DNA of 64,000 nt from Corynebacterium afermentans subsp. afermentans (GCF_030408355.1 NZ_CP046606.1:186001-250000); one strand, 5' to 3'. Positions 38,570-47,801 are shown, numbered from the stretch's first letter. The notes: generated by a model not told the origin, from the sequence alone. Numbers and translations are program-made.

Positions 38570-39025
38570 ATGTGGACTGACCGTCTGAAGGAACTGGGCA
38601 TCGAGCTGCCCGCCGTCGCCGCGCCTGTGGCGGCGTACGTGCCCGCTGTCCAGGCCGGCAACCAGGTGTGGACGTCCGGCCAGCTGCCGTTTACCGACGG
38701 CAAGCTGCCCGCCACCGGCAAGGTCGGCGCGGAAGTCACCGAGGAGGCCGCCTACGGCTACGCCCGCCAGGCCGCGCTCAACGCTATCGCCGCGGTGGAT
38801 GACCTTGTGGGCATCGACAACGTCGCGCGTGTGCTCAAGATCGTCGGCTTTGTCACCTCTGACCCGGCGTTTACCGGCCAGCCCGCCGTGATCAACGGCG
38901 CCTCCGAGCTTTTGCAGGAGGTCTTCGGCGAGGCCGGCGCGCACGCCCGGTCCGCAGTGGGCGTGGCGGCGCTGCCGATGGACACGCCGGTCGAGGTCGA
39001 GCTCGTCGTCGAGCTGAAGAGCTAG
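38570..39025 (+). CDS. RidA/YjgF family protein
   Basis: 151 residues. The trimeric RidA fold clears reactive enamine/imine intermediates made by PLP enzymes. Visible marks are VWTSGQLPFTDGKLPATGKV, ARQAALNAIAAVDDLVG and RVLKIVGFVTSD. The end VEVELVVELKS is typical. The catalytic Arg of canonical RidA (in the R-S-A-V stretch) is present as ARSAVGVAALPMD. It begins directly at the stop codon of the DUF4177 gene. Confidence 0.9.
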   Translation: MWTDRLKELGIELPAVAAPVAAYVPAVQAGNQVWTSGQLPFTDGKLPATGKVGAEVTEEAAYGYARQAALNAIAAVDDLVGIDNVARVLKIVGFVTSDPAFTGQPAVINGASELLQEVFGEAGAHARSAVGVAALPMDTPVEVELVVELKS

Positions 39026-39065
39026 AACTCCAATAAACGGCTGCTAAGCGGGTACGCTGGGGCAC

Positions 39066-39878
39066 ATGCAACATCCCGCTTACAGCCAACTGCGCCCTGT
39101 GACCGCCAACGCCGCGGTGGTCCTGGCGCCGAACCCCAGCTACGCGGCGCTCGAGGGGACCAACTCCTGGGTGATCAGGGGTGAGGGGGATCAGCGAAGC
39201 ATCGTCGTTGATCCGGGCCCGGAGGACGAGGGCCATCTCAACGTCCTCCACTCCAAGGCGGGGGAGGTGGCGCTGATTTTGCTCACGCACCGCCACCACG
39301 ATCACGCTGATGGCGCGGAGCGTTTCCGTCAGCTCACTGGTGCACCGGTTCGCTCGTTGGACCCGCAGTACAGCTCGGGGGCTGATCCGCTTGTCGACGG
39401 CGAAGTGGTCGCCGTCGACGGCATCACCCCACGCCTGAAGGTCGTGGCCACCCCGGGCCACACCAGCGATTCCGTGTGCTTCTACGTCTACCCGGGCGAC
39501 CCGGACTCCACTGAGCTGGAGGGCATCATCACCGGCGACACCATCGCCGGCCGCCACACCACCATGATTTCGGAGACCGACGGCGACCTGGGCAAGTACC
39601 TGGATTCCCTGGAGCTTCTGGAAGAGCAGGGCAAGGACATCCCGCTGTTGCCGGGCCACGGCCCCGAGGGCGCGGACCTGTCGGCCTATGCCCGCAAGTA
39701 CATCGACCGCCGCAACCAGCGCCTGGAGCAGATCCGCGAGGCGCTGAAGATCCACGGCGAAAACGCCGACATCAACACGCTGGTCGACGCGATCTACGAC
39801 GACGTCGACCCGGTGCTGCGCGGCGCCGCTGAGCAGTCCACCCGCGTGGCCCTGCGCTACTTGAAGGCCGCGCCCTAG
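39066..39878 (+). CDS. Metallo-beta-lactamase-fold hydrolase
   Basis: 270 residues. The zinc motif THRHHDHADGA stands near residue 76, with VVATPGHTSDSVCFY and the IITGDTIAG Asp further on, and PLLPGHGPEG near residue 200. It has the LACTB2-like layout with a C-terminal helical winged domain (residues 210-265), often RNA- or thioester-acting; the substrate here is unknown. The ATG follows a TACGCT -10-like box by 7 nt, so it is probably leaderless. Confidence 0.88.
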   Translation: MQHPAYSQLRPVTANAAVVLAPNPSYAALEGTNSWVIRGEGDQRSIVVDPGPEDEGHLNVLHSKAGEVALILLTHRHHDHADGAERFRQLTGAPVRSLDPQYSSGADPLVDGEVVAVDGITPRLKVVATPGHTSDSVCFYVYPGDPDSTELEGIITGDTIAGRHTTMISETDGDLGKYLDSLELLEEQGKDIPLLPGHGPEGADLSAYARKYIDRRNQRLEQIREALKIHGENADINTLVDAIYDDVDPVLRGAAEQSTRVALRYLKAAP

Positions 39879-39892
39879 GGGCGCCCGTCGTA

Positions 39893-39933
39893 AAAGCTCC
39901 GGCCTCTCCCTTAAATGGAAAAGCCGGAGCTTT
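39893..39933. terminator. Bidirectional terminator between the hydrolase gene and glxR
   Basis: A perfect 11-bp stem, AAAGCTCCGGC, with A-rich and T-rich flanks on both sides. It lies between convergent genes. Confidence 0.85.
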
Positions 39934-39944
39934 GTCGCTTCGTG

Positions 39945-40628
39945 CTAACGGGCGCGGCGGGCCAGGTGCTCGGTGTCGACGATGAGCACGCTCTTGCCCT
40001 CCAGGCGGATCCAGCCGCGGTGGGCGAAGGTGGCCAGTGCCTTGTTCACCGTCTCGCGGGAGGCGCCGACGAGCTGGGCGATTTCTTCCTGCGTCAGGTC
40101 GTGGTTGACGCGCAGCGCCCCGCCTTCGTGGGTGCCGAAGCGGTTGGCCAGCTGCAGCAGCGTCTTGGCCACGCGGCCGGGCACGTCGGTGAAGATGAGG
40201 TCCGCCAGCGAGGCGTTAGTGCGGCGCAGGCGGCGGGCCAGCACGCGCAGCAGCTGCTGGGAAATTTCCGGGTGGGTGTCAATCCAGGTGCGCAGCATGG
40301 TGGAGTCCATGGTGGCGCAGGTGACTTCGGTGACGCACACGGCGGAGGAGGTGCGCGGGCCCGGGTCGAAGATGGACAGCTCGCCGAACATGTCGGACGG
40401 GCCCATCACGGACAGCAGGTTCTCACGGCCGTCTGGGGCGTGGCGGGCGAGCTTAATTTTGCCGTCCACGATGATGTAGAGACGGTCGCCGGGCTCGCCT
40501 TCGTCGAAGATGGTGGTGCCCTTGGGGAAGGTCACCGTGTCCATCTCGTTGATCAGCGCGGCTACGGCTTCCGGGTCCACGCCCTGGAAAATGCCGGCGC
40601 GGGCGAGTGTGTCCTGTACACCTTCCAT
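39945..40628 (-). CDS. glxR: cAMP-responsive transcription regulator GlxR (Crp family)
   Basis: 227 residues. The cyclic-nucleotide-binding domain includes [14 protein letters not shown], the phosphate-binding [17 protein letters not shown] and the C-helix. The DNA-binding winged HTH is [24 protein letters not shown]. GlxR is the global regulator of carbon metabolism in corynebacteria and needs cAMP, presumably made by the cyclase encoded at 58711-60234. A strong GAGGAGG precedes the ATG. Convergent with the hydrolase gene. Confidence 0.96.
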   Translation of the reverse strand: MEGVQDTLARAGIFQGVDPEAVAALINEMDTVTFPKGTTIFDEGEPGDRLYIIVDGKIKLARHAPDGRENLLSVMGPSDMFGELSIFDPGPRTSSAVCVTEVTCATMDSTMLRTWIDTHPEISQQLLRVLARRLRRTNASLADLIFTDVPGRVAKTLLQLANRFGTHEGGALRVNHDLTQEEIAQLVGASRETVNKALATFAHRGWIRLEGKSVLIVDTEHLARRAR

Positions 40629-40763
40629 GAATCCTCCTCATTGCGGGACGGCCAGGGGTAGTGGTTACAGTCACTTTCGCGTAACTTTTTAGCAGCCGTC
40701 ACAGTGCGTTTCGCACTTTACCACCCGTTTGCAGTCTTGGTCAGGTGGTTGGCCAAGTTGGTG

Positions 40764-40853
40764 TTAATCCACTACGCGCGCCTCGAGCCGCTCCATCGCC
40801 AGTGGGAACGCCCCGAGCACAAGCGGGACCAGCAGCACGAGGATCACATTCAT
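40764..40853 (-). CDS. Small single-helix membrane protein
   Basis: 29 residues, [20 protein letters not shown] followed by ERLEARVVD: one membrane helix and a charged tail. TAAAAT ends 7 nt before this ATG, so a leaderless transcript is likely. An in-frame ATG at 40862 would add three residues (MTP) but overlaps the -10. It is divergent from nth with about 30 bp between. I believe similar mini-proteins occur between crp-type and nth genes in related actinobacteria, but cannot check. Confidence 0.55.
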   Translation of the reverse strand: MNVILVLLVPLVLGAFPLAMERLEARVVD

Positions 40854-40883
40854 AGGTGTCATTTTACGCCACGGGTAACTAGC

Positions 40884-41666
40884 ATGTCCGTCATGTCCTC
40901 CACCTCTCCGAAGAAGCACCGCCGTGCCGGGGCGCACCCGGCGGCGAAGGGGGCGGAGACGGATTTAGGGCGCACCAGGAGGGCCCGCCGCATCAACCGC
41001 ACGCTGGCGGAAACGTTCCCAAATGCGCACGCTGAGCTGGACTTTTCCAACCCTCTGGAGCTGCTGGTGGCAACGGTGCTCTCGGCGCAGACCACGGACG
41101 TGCGCGTCAACATGGTCACCCCGGCGTTGTTTGCCAAGTACCCCACCGCCGAAGCGTACGCGGAAGCGGATCAGGCGGAGGTGGAGGAGCTGATCCGCTC
41201 CACCGGTTTTTACCGCTCGAAGGCCAAAAATCTGATCGGCCTGGGACAGAAGCTTGTCACCGATTTCGGTGGGGAAGTGCCCACCAAGCTGGAGGATCTC
41301 GTGTCGCTTCCGGGGGTGGGCCGCAAGACGGCGCACGTGGTGCGCGGCAACGCGTTCGGCATCCCGGGGTTGACGGTGGACACACACTTCCAACGGCTGG
41401 TGGGCCGCCTCATGCTCACCGTTGAGACGGATCCGGTGAAGATCGAGCATGCCATCGCCGAGCTCATCCAGCGCCGCGAGTGGACCATGTTCTCCCACCG
41501 CATCATCTTCCACGGCCGCCGCATCTGTCACGCCCGCAAACCGGCGTGCGGCGTGTGCCCGATCGCGTTCGACTGCCCCAGCTTTGGCGCCGGCCCGGTG
41601 GACCCCGAGGCGGCCGCGGGGCTGGTCACGGGACCGGAGCGCGAGCATATTTTGGGGCTTGTATGA
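40884..41666 (+). CDS. nth: Endonuclease III
   Basis: 260 residues. The enzyme is a DNA glycosylase/AP lyase that removes oxidised pyrimidines. The helix-hairpin-helix is [18 protein letters not shown] with the catalytic Lys, and the catalytic Asp is in TVDTHFQR. The 4Fe-4S site is C-X6-C-X2-C-X5-C ([17 protein letters not shown]). A basic N-terminal extension of about 35 residues precedes the core. The start is the ATG at 40884 or the one at 40893; a TAACTA -10 box at 40876 fits the second better. The stop overlaps the ATG of the next gene. Confidence 0.94.
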   Translation: MSVMSSTSPKKHRRAGAHPAAKGAETDLGRTRRARRINRTLAETFPNAHAELDFSNPLELLVATVLSAQTTDVRVNMVTPALFAKYPTAEAYAEADQAEVEELIRSTGFYRSKAKNLIGLGQKLVTDFGGEVPTKLEDLVSLPGVGRKTAHVVRGNAFGIPGLTVDTHFQRLVGRLMLTVETDPVKIEHAIAELIQRREWTMFSHRIIFHGRRICHARKPACGVCPIAFDCPSFGAGPVDPEAAAGLVTGPEREHILGLV

Positions 41667-42196
41667 AGCGCGCGATCTGGGTGAGTGTTGCGGTCATCGC
41701 GGCGGCCACGGTGCTGCTCGTTTTCGGGGTGCGCAGTTTGCTTATGGACGATCAACCTCCGGGGGAACCTGTGGCCGTCGACAAGCAAGTGCCTCAACGG
41801 CCCGACTGCCCGGCTGGGCTGGACCTGCCGTGCCTGGGCGGGGACGTGGCCGGCGAAGCCAAGGAGATCACCGTGGTCAACGTATGGGCCTGGTGGTGCG
41901 ACCCGTGCCGCGCGGAGCTGCCGGCGGTAGAGGAGTTCGCGCGGACGCACCCGGAGTACACCGTGGTGGGCGTGCACGCGGACCGAAACGCCGGCAACGG
42001 CGCGGCGCTGCTGGAGGATCTCGGTGTGAGCCTGCCCAGCTACCAGGACGACTCAGGCGCCTTCGCCGCGGCGCAGGGGCTGCCGCCAGTGGTGCCGGTG
42101 ACGGTGGTGCTGCGCGGCAACGAGCAGGTGGCGGTGTTTGCCAAGGAGTTCACCTCGGCCGAAGAGCTCGCCGAGGCGGTCGAGGGGGCCGTGTAA
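41663..42196 (+). CDS. TlpA-like membrane-anchored thioredoxin
   Basis: 177 residues. An N-terminal signal anchor ([20 protein letters not shown]) leads to an extracytoplasmic thioredoxin fold with the active site WWCDPCR near residue 78 and a cis-Pro in [11 protein letters not shown] second Cys pair ([14 protein letters not shown]) precedes it. It is probably a periplasmic thiol reductase or oxidase. The ATG overlaps the nth TGA (ATGA) and the stop abuts the NUDIX GTG. Confidence 0.9.
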   Translation: MKRAIWVSVAVIAAATVLLVFGVRSLLMDDQPPGEPVAVDKQVPQRPDCPAGLDLPCLGGDVAGEAKEITVVNVWAWWCDPCRAELPAVEEFARTHPEYTVVGVHADRNAGNGAALLEDLGVSLPSYQDDSGAFAAAQGLPPVVPVTVVLRGNEQVAVFAKEFTSAEELAEAVEGAV

Positions 42197-42895
42197 GTGG
42201 ACGTGCCGCTGCGCCCGGACCGCGCGCCCAGGTGGCTCGTGCCGCTACTTGAGGCCATCGCGGATGGCGGGGCAGAGATCCCGCGCAGGCTCCTGTCGCC
42301 GCGCGTGCCGCAAAAAGACGGCGCAGATCAAGCCGCGGTGCTGATCCTGTTCGCCGGCGACCCGCGCGCCACCGAGCTGCCGGAAGACGCGCGGGTGCTG
42401 ATTACCCACCGTACCCCGCGTATGCGCAGCCACTCCGGGCAGATGGCGTTTCCTGGCGGCCACATCGACGCCGCGGACGGCGGGCCGGTTGGCGCCGCGC
42501 TGCGTGAAGCGTGGGAGGAAACCGGCCTGGACCCGGACCGGGTGATCCCGCTGGCCATGCTCGACGCGGCCACCACCGGCGGCAGCAACCGCCGTGTGCG
42601 CCCCGTGGTGGCGTTCACCCCGGAGCCGGGCGAGGTCTACCCGGCCAGCGAGGAGGAAACCGACGCGGTGTTTTTCGTGCCGGTTCGCGAGCTAGTGGAT
42701 CCGCGAAACCGGGCGATGCTGGGCATCAAGGAGTGGTCGGGGCCCGCGTTTTGGGCGGGCGAGTTTCTGGTGTGGGGCTTTACCGGGGTGCTGCTCGCCG
42801 TGGTGCTGAAGCTGGGCGGCTGGGTGCGGCCCTGGGACGAAAAGCCCGGCGACTTGCGGGCTGCGCTGGCGCGCTCTGCCAACCGTGAGCGGTAA
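42197..42895 (+). CDS. NUDIX hydrolase, CoA pyrophosphatase-like
   Basis: 232 residues. The CoA-pyrophosphatase (NudL) type signature is seen: ITHRTPRMRSHSGQMAFPGG, then the Nudix box GGHIDAADGGPVGAALREAWEETGL. Its REAWEETG metal core is intact, although the first Glu of the box is an Asp. The C-terminal part includes FLVWGFTGVLLAVVLKLGGW. It likely hydrolyses CoA or related dinucleotides. The GTG directly follows the TlpA gene's stop. Confidence 0.88.
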   Translation: MDVPLRPDRAPRWLVPLLEAIADGGAEIPRRLLSPRVPQKDGADQAAVLILFAGDPRATELPEDARVLITHRTPRMRSHSGQMAFPGGHIDAADGGPVGAALREAWEETGLDPDRVIPLAMLDAATTGGSNRRVRPVVAFTPEPGEVYPASEEETDAVFFVPVRELVDPRNRAMLGIKEWSGPAFWAGEFLVWGFTGVLLAVVLKLGGWVRPWDEKPGDLRAALARSANRER

Positions 42896-42905
42896 CATCA
42901 CCGAA

Positions 42906-44093
42906 ATGCACCTGGTTATCGACGTCCTGCTCGCGCTCGCCGTCGTCGCCGCCTTTATCAGCGGCTGGCGTCAGGGGGCGCTGTCCGCGGTGCTTTCTGC
43001 TGTTGGCGTTGTGGCGGGCCTGGTCATCGGTCTTGCGTTGGCGCCGTTCACGCTGGACCTGTCGGAATCCCAGACGGTGCGCATCGTCCTGCTCATCGCC
43101 CTGGTCGTGCTGTTTGTGGGGCTGGGCAACCTGGTCGGCGTCACCGTCGGCGGGAACCTGCGCGGGCGCGTGCGTTCGAAGGGTCGCCGCACGCTGGATT
43201 CCGCGCTCGGCGCGACGTTCCAGTCGGTGGCGGTGGCGGCGGTGCTGTGGTTCATCTCCATCCCGCTGGCTGCCTCGGTGCCGGGCGAGATCGGCGACGG
43301 CATCCGCTCCTCCCGCGTCTTCGGCACCATCGACGCCGCCGCCCCCGAGGCGGCCTCCAAGCTGCCGGCGAGGTTCGCCGCGCTTCTCGACGAATCCGGG
43401 CTCCCGCCTTTGGTCTCGCCCTTCCAATCGCCGGGCGGGGCGCAGGTGGCGGCGCCGGATGAGTCCGTGGTGGCCCCGGGGGTCGTGGAGAAGCTGCGCC
43501 CAAGCGTGGTGCACGTGATGGGTGATGCGGAAACCTGCCGGCGGCGCCTCATGGGCACCGGTTTTGTCATCGAGGACGGCTACGTGCTCACCAACGCGCA
43601 CGTGGTGGCCGGCACCGAGCGGGTGGCCCTGGACACCGTGGTGGGAGTCAAGCCCGCGCAGGTGGTGCTGTTCGACCCCGACACCGACATTGCGGTGCTG
43701 CGCGCCGAGGCGCTGGGTCTTCCGGAGCTGCAGTGGGCGGACGACGAGCTAGCAGTGGGCGATGACGCCGTGGTGATGGGCCACCCCCGCTCCGGCCCGT
43801 TTGAGGCGGCGCCGGTGCGCATCCGCGGCAAGCTGGACATCGCAGGCCCGGACATCTACACCACCGGGCGCGTGGAGCGCGAGGCGTACACCATCCGCGG
43901 CAACATCCGCCAGGGCAACTCCGGCGGGCCGCTGCTCACTCCGGACGGTGAGGTCGCGGGCATGATCTTCGGGGCGTCGCTGGACACCTCAGAAACGGGA
44001 TACGCGCTGACTGCACACCAAGTGCAGCAGCGCGTAGGGGATGTGCGGAGCTTAACGCGCCCCGCGGATACGCAAGCGTGCGTTAGCGGTTAA
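42906..44093 (+). CDS. marP: MarP-like membrane serine protease (CvpA + trypsin domains)
   Basis: 395 residues. Four N-terminal CvpA-type membrane helices (1-150) are followed by an extracytoplasmic chymotrypsin-fold protease. The triad is His in TNAHVVAG, Asp in DPDTDIAVLRA and Ser in RQGNSGGPLL. Mycobacterial MarP protects against acid and oxidative stress by processing the wall hydrolase RipA; a similar role is inferred. The ATG at 42906 is exactly 7 nt after TAACAT (leaderless) and is preferred over an upstream GTG that overlaps the NUDIX gene. Two C-terminal-side cysteines (ETCRRR, TQACVSG) may pair. Confidence 0.9.
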   Translation: MHLVIDVLLALAVVAAFISGWRQGALSAVLSAVGVVAGLVIGLALAPFTLDLSESQTVRIVLLIALVVLFVGLGNLVGVTVGGNLRGRVRSKGRRTLDSALGATFQSVAVAAVLWFISIPLAASVPGEIGDGIRSSRVFGTIDAAAPEAASKLPARFAALLDESGLPPLVSPFQSPGGAQVAAPDESVVAPGVVEKLRPSVVHVMGDAETCRRRLMGTGFVIEDGYVLTNAHVVAGTERVALDTVVGVKPAQVVLFDPDTDIAVLRAEALGLPELQWADDELAVGDDAVVMGHPRSGPFEAAPVRIRGKLDIAGPDIYTTGRVEREAYTIRGNIRQGNSGGPLLTPDGEVAGMIFGASLDTSETGYALTAHQVQQRVGDVRSLTRPADTQACVSG

Positions 44094-44640
44094 CGGCGGT
44101 GGAGCCAGTGCGCGGCAAAGAGGAGCCGGTGCCGGTGGAGGTGTAAAGACCAGCCTCGTCCTTTGCCAGGTTCTTCTGTGCCTGGCCCGGCTTGAGGTTC
44201 TTCAGCTCGTTGACAGACTCGATAGTCTTCTCCGGCGCCTTGATCTTCTTGACCTTCTTGAAGCCGATGAAAGCGAGCAGGCCCGCCAGCGCCAGCATGG
44301 CCAGGAAAACGATCAGGAACGCCCAGCCGCGGTGCATCCAGGACGCGAGCATCTCCGCGATGGCGAAGAAGAGGAAGAAGGTGGAGTACAGCGCGATCAC
44401 GCCGGCCGCGGCGAACAGGCCGCCGCCCATCGCGCCCTTCTTCACCTCGCCGACAACCTCGGCCTTGGCCAGCTCGATCTCGCCGCGGACCAGGGTGGAG
44501 ACCTGCTGGGACGCGTTGGACATCAGGGTGCCGATGGAGTCGTTGCCCGGCTGGGTGGCGTAGGTGTCGCGCAGCGGGATGGAGTCCACCTTGGCGTTCA
44601 CGGCGGTGGAGCCGCTGGTGTAGAGGCCTTCGTTGCTCAC
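44083..44640 (-). CDS. Holin-X-like (phage holin family) membrane protein
   Basis: 185 residues of the actinobacterial 'phage holin family' type, PF07332-like. An amphipathic region (TLVRGEIELAKAEVVGEVKKG) is followed by two membrane helices (FAAAGVIALYSTFFLFFAIAEM, WAFLIVFLAMLALAGLLAFIGF) and a Lys-rich segment. These chromosomal proteins are not phage holins; the function is unknown. The N- and C-termini share a motif, GLYTSGSTAVN and GLYTS...GSTAVN. The start is GTG. The end overlaps marP by 11 bp. Confidence 0.8.
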   Translation of the reverse strand: MSNEGLYTSGSTAVNAKVDSIPLRDTYATQPGNDSIGTLMSNASQQVSTLVRGEIELAKAEVVGEVKKGAMGGGLFAAAGVIALYSTFFLFFAIAEMLASWMHRGWAFLIVFLAMLALAGLLAFIGFKKVKKIKAPEKTIESVNELKNLKPGQAQKNLAKDEAGLYTSTGTGSSLPRTGSTAVNR

Positions 44641-44759
44641 TTGTAGTTCACCTTCCTGGGTGGCTTATACACGGCACCCGGGAAGGTGCCTGGAAATTCT
44701 TTACACGATGTTAGCGATGTATGGAGGCATTTGCCCGAATCGGGGTAGAAATGTAGAGC

Positions 44760-45785
44760 ATGAGGGCGCTGAGACGTATTGGCAAAGTGGCGGCGTGGTG
44801 CGTTGCCGTGGTTGCGGTGCTGGCGCTGGTGGTGGCCGGCCTGCGGGCCTACAACGCGAACAAGTACCCGATCGCGCAGATGGAAGCCTCGGGCGGTGCC
44901 AGCGCGGCGGAGTACCCGCAAAGCGATCACGTGCGCAAGATTTCCGGCGACTACCTCAACGGTTTCCACTTCCTGCCCGCCGAGGGCGCAACCGAGCGCC
45001 GCGGCGTGGTTGTGGTCTACGGCGGGTCCGAGGGCTCGCCGGACTACTCGCGCGCGGAAAAGCTGGCCCAGGACGGCTACGAGGTGCTCAGCCTGTACTT
45101 CTTCGGCCAGGACAACCAGCGCCCGACGCTGGCCGAGGTGCCCTTAGAACAATTCGACGAGGTCACCGGCTACATCGAAGAGCACGTGGCGGAGAAGTCC
45201 CCGGTGACGGTGGTGGGCACCTCCAAGGGGGCGGAGTTTGCGTCGCTTTTGGCCGCCAACGGGTTCGCGGTGGATAACCTCGTCGCGTTCGTGCCCGCGC
45301 ACTACTCCTACAGCGGCCTGGATTTCTCTACGGGCAAGGACCTGCCGTCGTTTAGCCTGCGGGGCGAGGCGGTGCCGTTCGCGTCCTTTAGGCAGTCCGG
45401 CGTGCTCACGGGGCTGAAGATGCTCGGCCGCATGATCGCGGCGTACCCGGTGGCGTACCGGCCGACCTACGAGGGGGCGGCCAGCTCCGCCGAGGATGCC
45501 GCCCGGATCGAGCTTGACGGCTTTGACGGCAACGCCGTGTTCTTCGGCGCCGGCGACGACCGGATGTGGCAGTCCGACGTCGCGGCGCGTGCGCTGGCGG
45601 AGCAGTCCCCGCGCGCCGAGGCGCACGTTTTTGAGGACGCGGGCCACATCTTCTTCGAGGACTCGGACGCGCAGCAGAACGGCTGGCAGATCATGTTCGG
45701 CGGCACGCAGGAGGCCAACCGTCGCGCCCACGACGAGTCTTGGCAGGTGCTGCGCGAGCGCCTGGCCAAGTGGCACGGACAGTAG
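44760..45785 (+). CDS. Alpha/beta hydrolase of the BAAT/acyl-CoA thioesterase C-terminal type
   Basis: 341 residues. A signal anchor (AAWCVAVVAVLALVVAGLRAY) precedes an alpha/beta-hydrolase domain. The nucleophile elbow is VVGTSKGAEFASLL, the Asp is in FGAGDDRMW and the His in AGHIFFED. The GTSKG elbow is typical of bile-acid-CoA:amino-acid acyltransferase/thioesterase-like enzymes. It is exported or anchored. The substrate is unknown. The ATG at 44760 has TAGAAA 8 nt upstream and no ribosome-binding site (leaderless). Confidence 0.82.
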   Translation: MRALRRIGKVAAWCVAVVAVLALVVAGLRAYNANKYPIAQMEASGGASAAEYPQSDHVRKISGDYLNGFHFLPAEGATERRGVVVVYGGSEGSPDYSRAEKLAQDGYEVLSLYFFGQDNQRPTLAEVPLEQFDEVTGYIEEHVAEKSPVTVVGTSKGAEFASLLAANGFAVDNLVAFVPAHYSYSGLDFSTGKDLPSFSLRGEAVPFASFRQSGVLTGLKMLGRMIAAYPVAYRPTYEGAASSAEDAARIELDGFDGNAVFFGAGDDRMWQSDVAARALAEQSPRAEAHVFEDAGHIFFEDSDAQQNGWQIMFGGTQEANRRAHDESWQVLRERLAKWHGQ

Positions 45786-45792
45786 GGGTGGC

Positions 45793-46605
45793 TTAGGCCG
45801 AGCGCTCGCCGTCGCTGCCGCCCATTGCGCGGGCGATGAGGACGCCGGCAACCGCCAGGGCCGTCACGCCCGCGATCACGCCGGCGCCGATACCCACCTC
45901 GCGCGCGTTCGGCATCTGGAACAACGGCTCCGGGTTTTTGAAGGTGCGGGCCTGCCAGCCGTTGGCCAGTGCGTGCTTCTTCAGCGCCCGGTCCGGGTTC
46001 ACGGCCACCGGGTTGCCCACCAGCTCCAGCATGGGGATGTCGGTGGCGGAGTCGGAGTACGCGTAGCTGTTGTCCAGGTCGAAGTCGTGCTCGGCGGCGA
46101 ACTGGCGCACCGCCTCGGCCTTCGCGTCGCCTTTGAGGTAGCGGGTGATCTCGCCGGTGAGCTTGCCGTTTTCAACAGCCATTTCGGTGGCCACCACGGT
46201 GTCCACACCGAGTTCTTCGGCGATCGGCTCCACCAGGATTTTTGCGGAGGCGGAGATGATGATGACGTGGTGGCCGGCGGCGACGTGGTCGTCGATAAGC
46301 TGGCGCGCCTCGGCGTAAATGGCGGGGGCGACGACCTCGCGCAGGGTGTCGCGGGTGATGCGCTGGATGTCCTTGACGTCCCAGCCGGCGACCATCTGCG
46401 CCAGCGCGTCGCGGGTGGAGTCCATCCTCTCGCTGGACTGTCCCACCAGCATGTACTGCGCTTTGGTGATGTAGAGCTCCCAGGCTTCCTGGCGGGTGAT
46501 CATCCCGTTGTTCAGGAATTCTTTGCCGAAGGCGAACGCGGACGACGTCGCAATGATCGTCTTGTCCAGGTCGAAGAAGGCCGCCACCGGCGTGTTAGCA
46601 GACAT
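45793..46605 (-). CDS. HAD-IB family phosphatase with C-terminal membrane helix
   Basis: 270 residues. Motif I is FFDLDKTII, motif II IIISASAK, and motif IV AYSDSATDIPMLELVG. This subgroup resembles phosphoserine-phosphatase-like HAD-IB hydrolases and the SerB2/CicA group. A membrane segment (VGIGAGVIAGVTALAVAGVLIA) ends the protein, so it is probably held at the membrane. The gene lies divergently beside the Tad cluster and convergent with the BAAT-type hydrolase gene. Confidence 0.85.
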   Translation of the reverse strand: MSANTPVAAFFDLDKTIIATSSAFAFGKEFLNNGMITRQEAWELYITKAQYMLVGQSSERMDSTRDALAQMVAGWDVKDIQRITRDTLREVVAPAIYAEARQLIDDHVAAGHHVIIISASAKILVEPIAEELGVDTVVATEMAVENGKLTGEITRYLKGDAKAEAVRQFAAEHDFDLDNSYAYSDSATDIPMLELVGNPVAVNPDRALKKHALANGWQARTFKNPEPLFQMPNAREVGIGAGVIAGVTALAVAGVLIARAMGGSDGERSA

Positions 46606-46681
46606 ACTCCTGCAGTGTAGACCCCAATCCCTACGGCTGCGTAGCTATACGCTGAGAAACCAGTGTGACGTATGGTGCGAC

Positions 46682-46733
46682 TTATCCACAGGGAAATTGT
46701 TGAAGCGTCCGCAAGTAGGGCGGGTTATCCACA
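46682..46733 (+). promoter_or_regulatory. Two DnaA-box-like sequences upstream of ssd
   Basis: TTATCCACA at 46682-46690 and 46725-46733, same orientation, 43 bp apart, between the HAD gene and ssd. Both are exact consensus DnaA boxes. The region is not the chromosome origin. It may bind DnaA as a regulator, or may belong to a promoter class shared with the HNH gene at 57616. Confidence 0.5.
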
Positions 46734-46784
46734 GAAAAAATTTTACCCATTGTTTCCGGGTTGTCGCGGTTGCACGCTACCGCC

Positions 46785-47801
46785 ATGACACACACGAACA
46801 CAGGCCCCATTGTCGTCGCGGTCGCGGACCCGGCGCTGCACTCCGAAGCCATCCATATCGCCGCCGCCACAGGCCGCAAGGTCATCGACGCCGCCGACGA
46901 CACCCAGCTCGCCCGCCACGCACCCAAGGCGCATGCCTTGCTTATCGACGACCTCCGGGCCCCCTCCCTACACCCCCAACCACGGGGACCGAACGTGTTC
47001 ACCGTGGTGGCGGACACCGCCCCGGGCGCGACACGCGAGGGCGTTTTTGCCCTGCCTGCGCAGGCCGCGGACGTGCTGCGCAGCATCGGCGCGCTGGCGC
47101 TGGCACCGGCGGCGCACACGGCGCGCGGCAAGGTGGTCGCCGTCCTCGGCGCGTGCGGCGGGGCTGGCGCCTCGGTGTTTTCCGCGGTGCTGTGCCGGGT
47201 GGCCGGCGACGCCACGTTGATCGACGCCCACCAGTTCTCCGGCGGGCTGGACCTGCTGCTGGGCCTGGAGGCCACGCCCGGCGCGCGCTGGGGCGACATC
47301 GATTTCACCGCCGGCGGGGCGGTCTCGCGCGCGGAGATGCGCGGCGCGCTGCCCGCCACCGAGGACGACACCGCCCTTTTGACGTTTCCGCGCACAACCG
47401 TGGCGGATCCCTTCCGGCTCTCGCCAGAGGAGCTCAACGCGGTGGTCCATGCCGCCGGCACCGAGGGCCTGACAGCGGTGGATACGCCGCTTGCGCTGCT
47501 GCCGGACCGGTGCGACCTCGCCGTGGTGGTGCTGCGCCCGGAGCTGCGCGCCGCCGCTGCCGCCGCCCGGATCGTCGCCGAGTGCAACGCCGCCGGGGTG
47601 GCCAACGCGCTGCTGCTGCGCCAGAGTTCGTGGGCGTCGCTGGAGCCGGCGCAGGTGGAGGACACGGCGAAAGCGCCCGTGATCGCGCAGGTACAGCAGG
47701 TCCGCGGGCTGACCAAGCAGCTGGACCAGTCCGGCCTGCCGGCGAAGCTGCCACGCACGCTCGCCCGCGCCGCCGAGGCTGTGCTGGGGGAGGTGGCCTA
47801 G
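46785..47801 (+). CDS. ssd: Septum-site-determining protein Ssd / CpaE-like
   Basis: 338 residues. A degenerate receiver-like N-terminal domain (IVVAVADPALHSEAIHIAAATG) is followed by a MinD/ParA-type domain. The Walker motif is altered (VLGACGGAGASVF, without the usual Lys-Thr/Ser), as in CpaE-like proteins. It heads the tad operon, where such proteins localise the pilus machinery; mycobacterial Ssd affects septation. The ATG at 46785 (MTHTNTGPI) is used. The stop abuts the tadA ATG. Confidence 0.85.
   Translation: MTHTNTGPIVVAVADPALHSEAIHIAAATGRKVIDAADDTQLARHAPKAHALLIDDLRAPSLHPQPRGPNVFTVVADTAPGATREGVFALPAQAADVLRSIGALALAPAAHTARGKVVAVLGACGGAGASVFSAVLCRVAGDATLIDAHQFSGGLDLLLGLEATPGARWGDIDFTAGGAVSRAEMRGALPATEDDTALLTFPRTTVADPFRLSPEELNAVVHAAGTEGLTAVDTPLALLPDRCDLAVVVLRPELRAAAAAARIVAECNAAGVANALLLRQSSWASLEPAQVEDTAKAPVIAQVQQVRGLTKQLDQSGLPAKLPRTLARAAEAVLGEVA

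Noticed and set aside
44083..44640. Prophage holin
   Set aside because: No other phage gene is nearby; this is the chromosomal actinobacterial holin-X-like family.
46606..46784. Possible replication origin because of TTATCCACA boxes
   Set aside because: Only two boxes, no dnaA/dnaN neighbours and no large A/T-rich unwinding region; gene order places this away from the chromosomal origin.
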